A stretch of 43,635 nucleotides of DNA from Candidatus Dormiibacter inghamiae (lineage in GTDB: Bacteria; Chloroflexota; Dormibacteria; Dormibacterales; Dormibacteraceae): NCBI GenBank assembly GCA_016464825.1, contig JAEKNQ010000060.1, forward strand, positions 1 to 43,635, in the 5' to 3' direction. Shown here piece after piece: positions 8,791 to 17,598 of the stretch; positions within the stretch are counted from its first letter, which is position 1; the number at the start of each line of letters is the position of its first letter. The translations under genes were made by a program, and so were the position numbers. Below the pieces are notes generated by a model that did no database searches, was not told the origin of the DNA, and was given only the letters and a program-made list of their open reading frames with translations.

Positions 8791-9696
8791 ATGGCGTTCC
8801 AGATCTCACGCATCGGGATAGGCAACCGGTTCGCCGAAGGCGAGGTCGCGGACGTGCGCGGCCTGGCTGGGGTGGGCTTCCACAGACTTGCTATCGATCT
8901 CAAGTTCATCGTTGACCCGCACCCAGCGCCGTCCCCGAAGGTGACCCGCCTGGTCGCTGACGTGACCGGGCCCGGGAACCAAATGCTAGGTCGTGCGCAT
9001 CCCGATCCCAACCATCTCCCGTTGAGCGCCTATGACTTCGTCCATGAACAGCGAGTGACGATGACCTTTGACCTCGACCGCCGACGTCTCGAAGCCATCG
9101 AGGACATACGGAATGGCGGGGACTTTCAACTAAACCTATTCATCTATTCGACTCTGGAAGACACGTCAGGCAATCTAAACCAGCAACAACTCCAGGCTTC
9201 CACAACGGTGAACCAGGGAGTTTGGGTTCGGGTCCTAGAACAACTCGGGTTTTCGAGGACGCTCTTGCTTGAGCTTGAGGTCCCTAGCAGCGCTGGCGAC
9301 CCCGGGCTGGCCGCCGCGGTAGTCCAGCTTCAGAAAGCTCAGAACGCCCTGATTCAAGGCGAGTATCGGGATGCCGTCGGGGCCTGTCGCGATGTTCTCG
9401 AAGAGGTCTCGAAGGCGGTAGGCGACGATCGCGTTCAGTTGGGTGGCAAGCCCGTTCGAGAACTGGATAAGGCTGAACGGCTGGTTCAGCTCCGGCAGGC
9501 ACTGAAGAATGTGACGCACCCGGCCAGGCACCGCGATGAGGTGGCAGCGAACATCGACTGGGTGCGACGCGACGCGATCTCGATCGTCACGATGACGGCA
9601 GCGGTGATAACGGGCCTCGCCGCGCCAGGGGCTCGGCCCAGTCCGCCGCCGCCTCCCCAAGCAGCGGAGCCGGCGGCACAACAAGACGCGCCCTGA
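8791..9696 (+). CDS. Protein of unknown function divergent from the kinase
   Basis: A 301-residue protein I do not recognise. Residues 1-150 look beta-rich, with D-L-K-F-I-V-D-P and R-V-T-M-T-F-D-L segments. They are followed by a W-V-R-V-L-E-Q-L-G-F-S-R stretch and a helical region with A-L-I-Q-G-E-Y-R-D-A-V-G-A-C-R-D-V-L-E, which suggests a TPR-like or HEPN-like helical bundle. The tail is rich in Pro and Ala. The frame is open further upstream to 8629, but that part overlaps the kinase gene antisense, so the ATG at 8791 is preferred. The divergent arrangement with the kinase suggests the two act together; that is inference. Confidence 0.65.
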   Translation: MAFQISRIGIGNRFAEGEVADVRGLAGVGFHRLAIDLKFIVDPHPAPSPKVTRLVADVTGPGNQMLGRAHPDPNHLPLSAYDFVHEQRVTMTFDLDRRRLEAIEDIRNGGDFQLNLFIYSTLEDTSGNLNQQQLQASTTVNQGVWVRVLEQLGFSRTLLLELEVPSSAGDPGLAAAVVQLQKAQNALIQGEYRDAVGACRDVLEEVSKAVGDDRVQLGGKPVRELDKAERLVQLRQALKNVTHPARHRDEVAANIDWVRRDAISIVTMTAAVITGLAAPGARPSPPPPPQAAEPAAQQDAP

Positions 9697-9835
9697 ATCC
9701 GTCGCAGCGACCATCATCGATCGCAAGATCACGATCGAGTCTCACGGGGTCGACAAGTCCTGGGATCTACAAGCTCCTGGCCCGCTTTACGGGCGGGCGG
9801 CTACGAAGCTCTGGAACCGTGTTCCCGGGATCGGC

Positions 9836-9871
9836 CCCTCGCGACCCAGGCGGCCCTCGCGACCCAGGCGG
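9836..9871. repeat. Two tandem 18-base repeats
   Basis: The unit CCCTCGCGACCCAGGCGG occurs twice in succession in the 260-base gap before the 9958 gene. No third copy or function is apparent. A small hairpin (CCCG...CGGG) lies about 60 bases upstream and lacks a T-run. Confidence 0.8.
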
Positions 9872-9957
9872 CCGTAAGCCCTCCAAAAACTGCGATCCGA
9901 CACACGACCTCATAAGCCGCCCTCTAGGCTCCAAAATGCGCTAAGCTATGCGCCGTC

Positions 9958-10386
9958 ATGACGTTCGAGGTGTTTGGCAAGCGGATGGCCCGCGCCGCCG
10001 ACAAGCCGTACGTGACGATCCAGAAGAAGGGAATCATCGCGTTTAACCATGCAGCGTTCGCCGCTCTCGGCGAGCCCCGAGCGATCCATCTGCTTTTCGA
10101 CCGAGACAGCCAGGTAGCGGGATTCCGCGCCGCCGATCCGAATGATGAGCACGCCTACGGGGTCCGAGCCAACACCAAGGGAACCTCGCATCTGGTGTCG
10201 GGAATCCTGTTCACCAAGCATTACGGAATCCCAACCGAGACCGCTCGTCGGTGGCTTGGGGCACTGAACAAAGATGGAATCCTGACGATCGATCTGAGAA
10301 CGGCTCCACAAGCCATCTCTGGCGCCAAGTCCCACGAGGACCGACTGTCCAAACCGACCAGCGATCATCGTGCAGCGTCGTCTTAG
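9958..10386 (+). CDS. Conserved hypothetical protein
   Basis: A 142-residue protein with no membrane segment. The central part reads as a compact alpha/beta domain: V-T-I-Q-K-K-G-I-I-A-F-N, A-I-H-L-L-F-D-R-D, V-A-G-F-R-A-A and H-A-Y-G-V-R-A. This pattern resembles short hypothetical proteins found in phages and genomic islands, but I cannot name a function. The last 30 residues are polar. The ATG fits the beginning of the conserved pattern. It is the first of three plus-strand genes ending with the HEPN protein. Confidence 0.6.
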   Translation: MTFEVFGKRMARAADKPYVTIQKKGIIAFNHAAFAALGEPRAIHLLFDRDSQVAGFRAADPNDEHAYGVRANTKGTSHLVSGILFTKHYGIPTETARRWLGALNKDGILTIDLRTAPQAISGAKSHEDRLSKPTSDHRAASS

Positions 10387-10498
10387 CGGCTCCCACGGAA
10401 GGCCTTCGGTCGCTGACTCACGCCCCGGCGGCCCGATACAGGGTCACGAGCGACAGGGGGTCCCGCTGGGCTCCCACCATAGGATCGTCCGGGTAGGG

Positions 10499-10687
10499 GT
10501 GCCGACCGCTGGTTCGTTGGGGACGATCATCGCTGTTGTTGGGGCGGCTCACCTACCGGCCGACATCGCGCGTTGGGCATTGCTAGCCATCGGAGTCCCC
10601 CTCTTGGCTGTCCTCTACTCAATCATTGTCGTCGTCATCAGCCTGATGCCCGAGGTTCGTCGTCGCCTGCGCCGCATGCTTCGGTAA
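10499..10687 (+). CDS. Possible small membrane protein
   Basis: The frame encodes about 62 residues with two hydrophobic stretches (roughly 4-18 and 27-50, the latter W-A-L-L-A-I-G-V-P-L-L-A-V-L-Y-S-I-I-V-V) and a basic tail R-R-R-L-R-R-M-L-R. That matches a small inner-membrane protein with a cytoplasmic basic end. The frame is open upstream to 10370 but the extra residues look random, so a GTG at 10499 is proposed. No family is recognised. Confidence 0.4.
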   Translation: MPTAGSLGTIIAVVGAAHLPADIARWALLAIGVPLLAVLYSIIVVVISLMPEVRRRLRRMLR

Positions 10688-10839
10688 GGTGGTACCGCGA
10701 TCCGTGGATCTGTTCCGCGTGGCGCCGCGCCGTTGATGGGATCGCCGACTGATGGCACCATCCCAAGCCAGCCCTTGGCGCAGGAGCTGATGCTTTCGAC
10801 TTCATCAAACGGCAGCGGTTCGAGGGATCGCGGCGCCGA

Positions 10840-11901
10840 ATGGGTGGCAGGCGTCGGGTGAGTAGCGCAGCTCCCGGACAAACCCCGCCTAGCCGCCCGA
10901 CGGCCCAGGTGCGGAGCATCGTATGGATGCTCGGCGGAAGCCTCCCGGCCGATCGCATCGAACTGGCGTCCTTGGACGGCGCCTCCGTCTCGTTAAGGCG
11001 AGTGTCCGCCGAAGACCAAGCTCGCTGGCGAGACAAGAGAAGGACTCGGATGATGGGTTACGGCGCACTGGGCGATGAAGGTGATGCGCGCCAGCGGAGT
11101 TACGTGCACCTGCCCATTCCGGAATGGGTCCTGGACTGCTGCATGACCTGCGTGGAGGTGAGCCGATCTGCCGGTATGCCCGCCGATGTTCTCGACGACG
11201 ACCTGTTCGCAGCGGGGTTCGCGGCGACCGACGCAGCGCAGCTCGACACCGCGGCTACCGCCGCGGCCGATCTCCTTCGACTCGTCGTGCCTTCGAGTGT
11301 TCAGGTGCCGGTCACGGAGTTCCTGCTGGTCGCTCAGCGTGGCAACTACAGTCAGAACCATCAAGCTTCGTCCACGCCCGGCTTCCTCTGGAAGCATGCC
11401 CGAGACCGATGGGACCTACCAGCCAGTCAGACGGCGACCATACGCGATTGGTGGACAAGCCTCGCGACCGGTCCAAACAGCGCCACCATCCGGTGGCCGC
11501 TGAGACGCTTTGGTGTGGCGATGCAACGCGCCTTCATGGAGGACCGCCTCGTGGACTTCTTCATTGCGCTTGAAGCGCTCTTCAGCCGCGAGACCGACCC
11601 GCAGAGAAACACGAGCGCATTGATTGCCGAAAGGACGAATCGGCTTTTGGGCGGCGACCGTCCAACCAGGAAGCTACGGACGAGCCAAATACTCAGCGCT
11701 TACGGCATGCGCAACGCCCTCGTCCACGGCCGTCTGCCATCTGAAGGTGATATCGCCCTATCGGCGTCCAACATTGAACGCGTTCTCCGCGATGCGTTAG
11801 CAGAGTTGCTCTCGGCCTCGGATCAGGTCGACCCCACCGCTGGAGCCGCCGCGCCAAGCGCGACCAGTCCGGCCGCGCGGGCCAGTTTCAATACAACTTG
11901 A
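10840..11901 (+). CDS. ApeA-like HEPN-domain protein, putative RNase
   Basis: A 353-residue protein whose C-terminal part (about 225-325) has the layout of ApeA-like HEPN domains: L-V-D-F-F-I-A-L-E-A-L-F-S, then E-R-T-N-R-L-L-G, then Y-G-M-R-N-A-L-V-H-G. Arg291 to His296 form the R-x4-H motif that is catalytic in HEPN ribonucleases. HEPN proteins of this kind act in antiphage defence or as toxins, so an RNase role is inferred. The N-terminal 225 residues are unrecognised. ATG 10840 is the only usual start codon in the upstream open frame, with GAGGG upstream. The 3' end overlaps the 3' end of the minus-strand gene by 14 bases. Confidence 0.72.
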   Translation: MGGRRRVSSAAPGQTPPSRPTAQVRSIVWMLGGSLPADRIELASLDGASVSLRRVSAEDQARWRDKRRTRMMGYGALGDEGDARQRSYVHLPIPEWVLDCCMTCVEVSRSAGMPADVLDDDLFAAGFAATDAAQLDTAATAAADLLRLVVPSSVQVPVTEFLLVAQRGNYSQNHQASSTPGFLWKHARDRWDLPASQTATIRDWWTSLATGPNSATIRWPLRRFGVAMQRAFMEDRLVDFFIALEALFSRETDPQRNTSALIAERTNRLLGGDRPTRKLRTSQILSAYGMRNALVHGRLPSEGDIALSASNIERVLRDALAELLSASDQVDPTAGAAAPSATSPAARASFNTT

Positions 11902-12465
11902 GGCGCTGCGCAATGCGACTGAGGCGTCCGGGTGGAGGAGTCGGTCGGACGACGTGTACGCGACAGGAACCGGTGCAAGTCCATCCAATCGCGTCAGTAG
12001 TCGCAAGCTGGCCGGCGACAATTTTCACTGCCTGCTGCGCTGAGTGGACGATCCCGAACGTATCCTTGAATTCGACGGTGACGTAGCCGAGAAACGAGTC
12101 TCCCAACGGCCGTCCAAAGTCCATGCGCCTTACCTGTCCATCCCTGAGGTATCGGATCACGTTCTGGCCTGGCAGCCACGAGTTCTGCCCGGTGGACGAG
12201 TTGGATTGCACGACCTTTGCGATGACGTTGAATGCGTATCCCCCGCCGTCAGCGTAGATATCGACGGCAACTGGCGAGGTCGCATCGAGGTCGCCGGGGA
12301 CGTCGAAAGACAGGAATGGGGTTAGCTTCCGGTAGTAGTCGTCCTCGCGATCTACGCGGGAGTCGCGAAGCTGCAGCGTAGTTGCCAGCAGGCGCCAACC
12401 GTACCGATAGCCGCGACGATCGCCGCGAGCGCGGCAACCGCTGTCCAAAGCGCGACCCAGTCCAT
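11888..12465 (-). CDS. Membrane-anchored protein of unknown function, frameshifted
   Basis: The first 25 residues from the ATG at 12465 form a signal anchor (M-D-W-V-A-L-W-T-A-V-A-A-L-A-A-I-V-A-A-I). The frame then breaks. Restoring one base near 12391 (CC to CCC on the coding strand) joins it to L-L-A-T-T-L-Q-L-R-D-S-R and a D-R-E-D-D linker. A globular beta-rich domain follows (F-L-S-F-D-V-P, Y-A-F-N-V-I-A-K-V-V), then a Pro-rich basic tail. This N-terminal TM plus Q-L-R-D-S-R plus beta-domain design is common in small uncharacterised membrane proteins. It starts 6 bases after the Mrr gene stop, so it is the last gene of the restriction operon. No function is recognised. Confidence 0.65.
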
Positions 12466-12471
12466 TCGCGC

Positions 12472-13418
12472 TTACGAGCCCTTATCCAATGTCTCCAGGA
12501 AGCCCTGGTCGACGACGACGCTCGTGACTATCTTAGCGCCGAGTCGGTGCTCAAGGAGGAGGTCGCACAAACGGTCGCCGTCGATCAGGTCGATCTGCGG
12601 CACGCCTTCCCGCGTTGCTTCGCGGGATGCGTCGGGAGTGAACGTCCCGGTGGTGATCAGCAGCCCCTTGTCTCCGCGCCCCGCCATGGCACCACGGAAC
12701 TCGCGTACCTTGTCCGGTCCCACACTTCCTCGGTAGCGCTTCGATTGGAACACGACCGGGAAACTCAGAAGGGCCAATCGATGTTGGCCGACACCATCGA
12801 TGCCGCCATCGCCCGATCGCCCGGTCACGATGACCGTGACGAAGCCAGCCGCCTTCAGAAGGCGCTGACACAGCCGCTCGAACGCCGACGGGCTCAGCCC
12901 GAGAAGCCGATCGAGGAGTGGATCCTTCCAATTCTCAGAGCCGACGGGTCCCTCATCGATTTCGCCTGTTGCTGGAGTCGCATCGTCGCCTACTCCTGCC
13001 GACCCAATTTCACGCCGATCGCTTCCTCGACCAGGCCGGCCTTTACCGATCTGATAGAGCGAGCGGAGCTGCGAGGGGATTGCCTTGACGTCCGCAGCGG
13101 TGAGAGCAGAGCCCCTCTCAGAGAGGTCCAGAGCCCATGGCCGTCTGGGGTAAGACCACCGATCTTGCCGAGGTGAGTTCGCGCCCATGCCAGCCGCTTC
13201 GTGGCTTGCGTGTGGGGACCATCGCCTTCGAGCACCTGGAGCTGAGCGGGAGTCAACGCCAGGTCGTCTATAACGCGAGCGTCGATCTCGTGTTTGGTCG
13301 CCGATCCTCCGAGCGCTCGGAGTGCCTCCAGGGTGGGCCAGTGCAAGTCGGTCACTGACGGCACCTTCGGCTGCTTGTGGTCGATTACGTTCGATTCAAC
13401 GCCTTCAACGCCGGCCAT
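12472..13418 (-). CDS. mrr: Mrr-family restriction endonuclease, frameshifted
   Basis: An Mrr-type nuclease split in two frames. The N-terminal half (13418 down to about 13129) holds the winged-helix Mrr_N domain: W-P-T-L-E-A-L-R-A-L-G-G-S-A-T, with end G-G-L-T-P-D-G-H-G-L-W. The C-terminal half starts D-L-S-E-R-G-S-A-L-T and carries the catalytic domain: F-E-R-L-C-Q-R-L-L, G-D-G-G-I-D and Q-S-K-R-Y, the D...QxK form of the PD-(D/E)xK fold. Restoring one G in CTCTGGACC at 13128-13129 joins the halves. Mrr proteins cut modified DNA, so a role against methylated phage DNA is inferred. The ATG at 13418 overlaps the end of the Res gene. As written, the gene would yield a truncated protein. Confidence 0.82.
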
Positions 13419-15836
13419 GATCCCTTCGCGGACTCGACGTCGCTCTCCAGGACGAGGAGATATCCCCACTTCCCGCCGGTCTTCGGATCGGCGTTGACGT
13501 GGTTCACCCACCGGAGCGCCGCCTCGGCCTTGCCGAGCACCGCTGGGGTCGACCCCTCCTTCTCCATCTTGATCTCGGTCATGTAGTGGGTGCCCCCCTT
13601 CTCAACCACGATGAAGTCCGGGTTGTAGCTGGTCTTCATGCCGCTCCAGAGGATCGGGCAGTCGTTGCGTTCAAGCCTGACCCAGAACGCCACGTCGCTC
13701 GCGGCGTCGAAGATGTTCGCGGCCGCTAACTCGGTCCCTGAATCGAACCACGCCTGCGCGTACATCCCCCGCATCCAGCCTTCGTATCCGGCCTGCCTCT
13801 CGAACTTGCCGAACCGATCGCCGCTGGCCATCGGGCGTTGCAGGCGAACATTGACGAAGTCGACAACCTCCACGACCTCGTCGTAGGTCGGTTTGGGAGC
13901 GAACTCCTTCTGAACCCTTTGGATTAGATCGATCACCCGGGCGGCCACTCGATCGAGGTTCGTCGACAAGACAGGTACCGCCTTCATGCCGAGGCCGGCG
14001 ACGAGATCGTCGAGAATTGGGGCCAGTCGCGCCCGTTCGGTCGGACGGGCTGGTACGGCATCGGACCCGAGCACGAGATCAGCGAGCTGGCGACGGGCCT
14101 CTTCGAGGGCGAGCAGCGGCACGTGTGACGACACCTTGTCGACCGCATCGCTGGTGACCATGTGGGTGGTCTTCAGGCCGTCTCGACCAGTCACGGTCCG
14201 GGCGCTCACCTTCACGCGTCGCAGCTCGCCATCGGCGTCCGCGGCGAGCCGCTCCCCGAGCCTCTTGAATGGGTCTCGGTCGGTGATGTCCGAGAGCGTG
14301 AACTTGCTCTGGACGCCCGTCATCACCAGCTTCGGGATGCGGAGCCTGACGTCGTCCCGCGGGACCATCTGGACCGAGAGCTGGACCGCCTCCGCTTCGA
14401 CATGCTCCGTGCGAGCCTCCACGCTTGTTACCGTTGCCACGGCCGAGCCAGGTTCCGGTGCGACTGGCGGCTCGCTGCCATCCTCGCCGGCGACAGGTGG
14501 GATAGCCTCGCTTCGCTCGATGACCGCGACCTCTCGGCCATCGGCTCGGCGCGTGGTCGCCATCCAGACTCGATAGTCGATGAAGGCCTCGTTGATCACG
14601 TTCGCCTTCTTCAGCAGCTCCTGGTACCGCTCGTGGGCGAGCACCTCAAGCGTGTCGAGCATCTCGATGCCGGTGTAGGCGCCGAAGGGCAACCGCAGCC
14701 CGCGCCCGAGGGTTTGCTCGGTGAGGATGTCCGAGATTGACGGCCGCAGGGAGGCAATGACGTATACGGACTTGACGTCCCAGCCCTCCTTCAGCATTCC
14801 GACCGACACAATGATCCTGACCTTGCTGGCAGGCGTCTCGACCTGGTCGAGCGCATCGAGTGCTTCCTCGGGCGAGCTTGAGTTGATGTTGAGGATCGTC
14901 TCGGCGTAGGCGCCACCGGCGAAACCCGGATCGGTCAGGAGTTCCTCAACCCGGTTGGCGTCCTCGATCGTGGGCGCGACCACCAGCATCATCGGCCGGA
15001 CCGCCTTCGCTCCGCTGACCTGGCAATACGCCTCGACTGCCTTGGCCTTGGCCTCCAGCAGACGGACGCCGTCCCAGAGCTTCGTCACGTGATCGGACAG
15101 ATCGTCCTTGCGACCGACGAGCACGGGCGTCTTGACGAGCTGATCCGCAATCGCACGAGCGAGCGGATACCGATAGATGATCTGTTCCGTCGGGGTCTTC
15201 TTGTCGGGCGTCGCCGTGAGGCCGACGAGAACCTTGGGCACGAGTTCGCGGATCGCGGATGAGAACGCCTTCCCGTAGTAGCAGTGGTGCTCGTCCGCGA
15301 AAACGATCAGGTCCTCCTGCTCTTGAAGGTGATCGTAGAAGGCCTTGCCCAAGCCCTCCTGGAACTTGCGCGTCCGACGGCCGCTCTCCGTCTCCGGCTT
15401 CAGCAGAGCCTGGACGGTGAACACGAACAGCTTGACCTCGGACTCGTCCTCCATCGCCGCGCGCATAACCGGCGTAGCGAAGTTCTCTGAGGTGATGACG
15501 ATCGGCTGCGCTTCCATGCCGGCCAACAAGCTCCGCGCATGGCCCGGAGTGAAGTTGTCGACGGTCTTGCGGAGGATGGTCTTCCCGGGTGTGATTACGG
15601 CGAAGTTACGAACGCCTTCGGCCGCAAAGTAGTCGATCGCAGCGGCCATCACGTACGTCTTGCCGACCGCCGTCGCCAGGTCGACCACGCACTCAAACGG
15701 AGGTTCTCCTCCGTCCACTTCGTAGCGCTGAGCGACCTATCGAGTCGACGGCATCTCGGTTGGGTGCGCGCAGATCGAGGCGGGATGCGATTGCCTCGAT
15801 TGTCTGGGAGTCGATGAGCGGGGGTGCAATGCTCAT
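13385..15836 (-). CDS. res: Type III restriction enzyme Res subunit (helicase-nuclease), frameshifted near the start
   Basis: A superfamily 2 helicase with a C-terminal nuclease. Motifs in order: A-T-A-V-G-K-T (Walker A, with Ala where Gly is usual), D-E-H-H (Walker B), G-L-T-A-T-P (motif III) and L-G-R-G-L-R-L-P (motif VI). Near the end is N-P-D-F-I-V-V-E...T-E-I-K, the PD-ExK nuclease site. The long open part begins at 15718. The natural N-terminus, M-S-I-A-P-P-L-I-D-S-Q, starts at ATG 15836 in another frame, and removing one G in ATAGGTCGC near 15736 connects them. That ATG overlaps the Mod stop as ATGA. Type III Res needs Mod for DNA recognition. The helicase domain would be lost if the frameshift is real. 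Confidence 0.88.
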
Positions 15837-16569
15837 GGCCGCGTCGTATCGGCCATTGCGGTCGCAGCGGTCCCATTTGGAGCTTGGCGATCCTCATTCT
15901 GGCGGGCCTCCCGAATGCCAAAGAGCCGTCTCCTAGACGTCCGATAGTCGGCCAAGATGGATGCTGGAATCCGCCGCACTCTCGAACCCGGGCTAATCGC
16001 CTTCAGTGCAGTCTCTGCGTCCTCAGAAACCGCCGTGCCACAGATGACTACGCGCTCGGTCTCCTCCAATCGCGCGGCGATGAGGTCAACCACCTCGACG
16101 GTTATCAGCCCATCAACCACAGCGAGAAGGGATCTCCCTTTCAATCCGCAGAAGGGCGGGTCGTAGTGAAACTCGTAACCGAGCTGGGCTGCGGTGGCCT
16201 CTGCGAGATGCCCATTGACCGCCCAATCCGCCAGGATGACGTATCCGCCGGATTCGATAAACATCGACGGTGCCACGTCGAGAATCCGGAAGCCCCCTCC
16301 ACCTCGCCATCCGACCGACTCTGTAATGCCGCCCGGGTCCTGTCCGCGACAGACCTTCTCTAATCGAGGAACGGCGTAGCCCGCAAGGGTCTCGGCGCTT
16401 CGCTCCACGCCGATCCAGCGGCGGCCGAGCTTGTGAGCGACCGCGGCCGTTGTGCCAGAACCTAGAAAGCAGTCAAGTACGAGATCGTCAGGTGCGCTTG
16501 CGACGCTGAGGATCCTGCGAATCAATCGCTCGGGCTTAGGAGTCGCGAACAGCTCGGCTGTCCTGCCGA
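15833..16569 (-). CDS. mod: Type III DNA methyltransferase Mod, C-terminal part
   Basis: The second part of a beta-class adenine methyltransferase. It reads A-E-L-F-A-T-P-K-P-E-R-L and then the SAM-binding motif I as F-L-G-S-G-T-T-A-A-V-A-H. About 170 residues of C-terminal domain follow. In-frame with the first part only if one G is removed from the CCCGGG at 16570-16572. The first ATG in this frame is at 16525, which would drop the conserved segment before it, so I treat both parts as one gene. The stop overlaps the Res start codon, showing the mod-res operon order usual for type III systems. Confidence 0.85.
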
Positions 16570-17558
16570 CCCGGGAAGAGTCGTTTCAGCTCGCTCTTCG
16601 CCTGTCGGTTGTGGCCCGTCTCGGCCAGGTCAACCCAAAGCGAGGAAGCCGGCAGCCCCTGGTGATCCTTGAGGTAGGTCCGTCGACGAATTCCGGTCTC
16701 GTCGGCGTTGAATCGTATTTCGCCTTCAGCGATTCTTCGCCAGAGCGTTTCCTCCGACCAGCGCCATCCGTTGGGTGGCGGCGGAATGCGATTTCCGCCT
16801 GGCGTCACGATCGTGTATCGGAGGTTCTCTCGCGGATTGGGTGAATTAACTGGGTTGCCGTCGAACCACGGACCACGCGGATCGTTGTCCGGATTCTTGA
16901 AGTGGGCGGCCTGGTCTGACGTGGGCGGCAATTTGTCCGACACCCAGTCCTCCGACCGCGCGTAAACCAGCAAGTAGTTGTGATCTGTCGAGAACTGCTT
17001 TGCGTCGTTGTTGCTGTTGTCCGAGCTGCGCCAAACGATCGTGGCGACGTAGCAGGAGCTTCCGAACACCTCGTCCATCACAGACCGAAGGCGGTGTTGC
17101 TCAGAATCATCGCAATGGACCCACGCGGTTCCTGACGGTGCAAGCAGAGTTCGCACTTGCAGAAGGCGGTCGCGCATCATCGTCAGCCAGACCGAGTGCT
17201 CCAGCGCGTCGTCGTATTGCTCGAAAGCTTGCTGAGTGTTGAACGGCGGATCGAGGTAGGCAAGCTTGACCTTGCCGAGGGACCCGCGCTGGAACTCCGG
17301 GATTCGGGCGAGGCTGGTCAAGGCATTGAGGGCGTCGCCCCGGATGAGGAGGTTGTCAGCAGCGCGGCGCGTTGCCGGCCCGACCTCGCCCACTTGGCCG
17401 GCGTCGTGCAGAAGCCGGACCTCGGCCACACGGTAGTCCGCTGGCGGAACCCAGCGGTAGGCGCCGTCCTCTGACCACAGGAGCGCCTGGTCCTTGTTCG
17501 TCCAGGTGAGTTCCAGCCGCCCGCGATGCTCCGGAGCCATGCCTCGCCGATCATCCAT
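16536..17558 (-). CDS. mod: Type III DNA methyltransferase Mod, N-terminal part
   Basis: This part holds the catalytic D-P-P-F-N motif in A-Y-L-D-P-P-F-N-T-Q-Q-A-F, followed by the target-recognition region. Catalytic motif before the SAM motif is the beta-class order used by type III Mod proteins, which make N6-methyladenine. The frame ends in L-F-P-G-R-Q-D-S after the frameshift near 16570, whereas family members continue E-L-F-x-T-P-K-P. Start choice is open: TTG 17565-17567, ATG 17558 or ATG 17540; the family-like start M-A-P-E-H-R-G-R-L-E-L-T-W favours the last or the middle one. A strong hairpin lies just upstream at 17575-17598. Confidence 0.85.
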   Translation of the reverse strand: MDDRRGMAPEHRGRLELTWTNKDQALLWSEDGAYRWVPPADYRVAEVRLLHDAGQVGEVGPATRRAADNLLIRGDALNALTSLARIPEFQRGSLGKVKLAYLDPPFNTQQAFEQYDDALEHSVWLTMMRDRLLQVRTLLAPSGTAWVHCDDSEQHRLRSVMDEVFGSSCYVATIVWRSSDNSNNDAKQFSTDHNYLLVYARSEDWVSDKLPPTSDQAAHFKNPDNDPRGPWFDGNPVNSPNPRENLRYTIVTPGGNRIPPPPNGWRWSEETLWRRIAEGEIRFNADETGIRRRTYLKDHQGLPASSLWVDLAETGHNRQAKSELKRLFPGRQDSRAVRDS

Positions 17559-17574
17559 CTCAGCCAAGCGTAAA

Positions 17575-17598
17575 TGGCCCGGACCGCCCTCCGGGCCA
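17575..17598 (-). promoter_or_regulatory. Perfect 9-bp hairpin in the leader of the restriction operon
   Basis: TGGCCCGGA and TCCGGGCCA pair perfectly around a six-base loop, 17 to 35 bases before the Mod start codon. On the transcribed strand it is followed by ATTTACG, too few T for a confident terminator. It could be an attenuator, an operator or a leftover terminator of an upstream gene. Confidence 0.6.

Noticed and set aside
9760..9800. CCCG...CGGG hairpin as a terminator after the 8791 gene.
   Set aside because: Short stem and no T-run.
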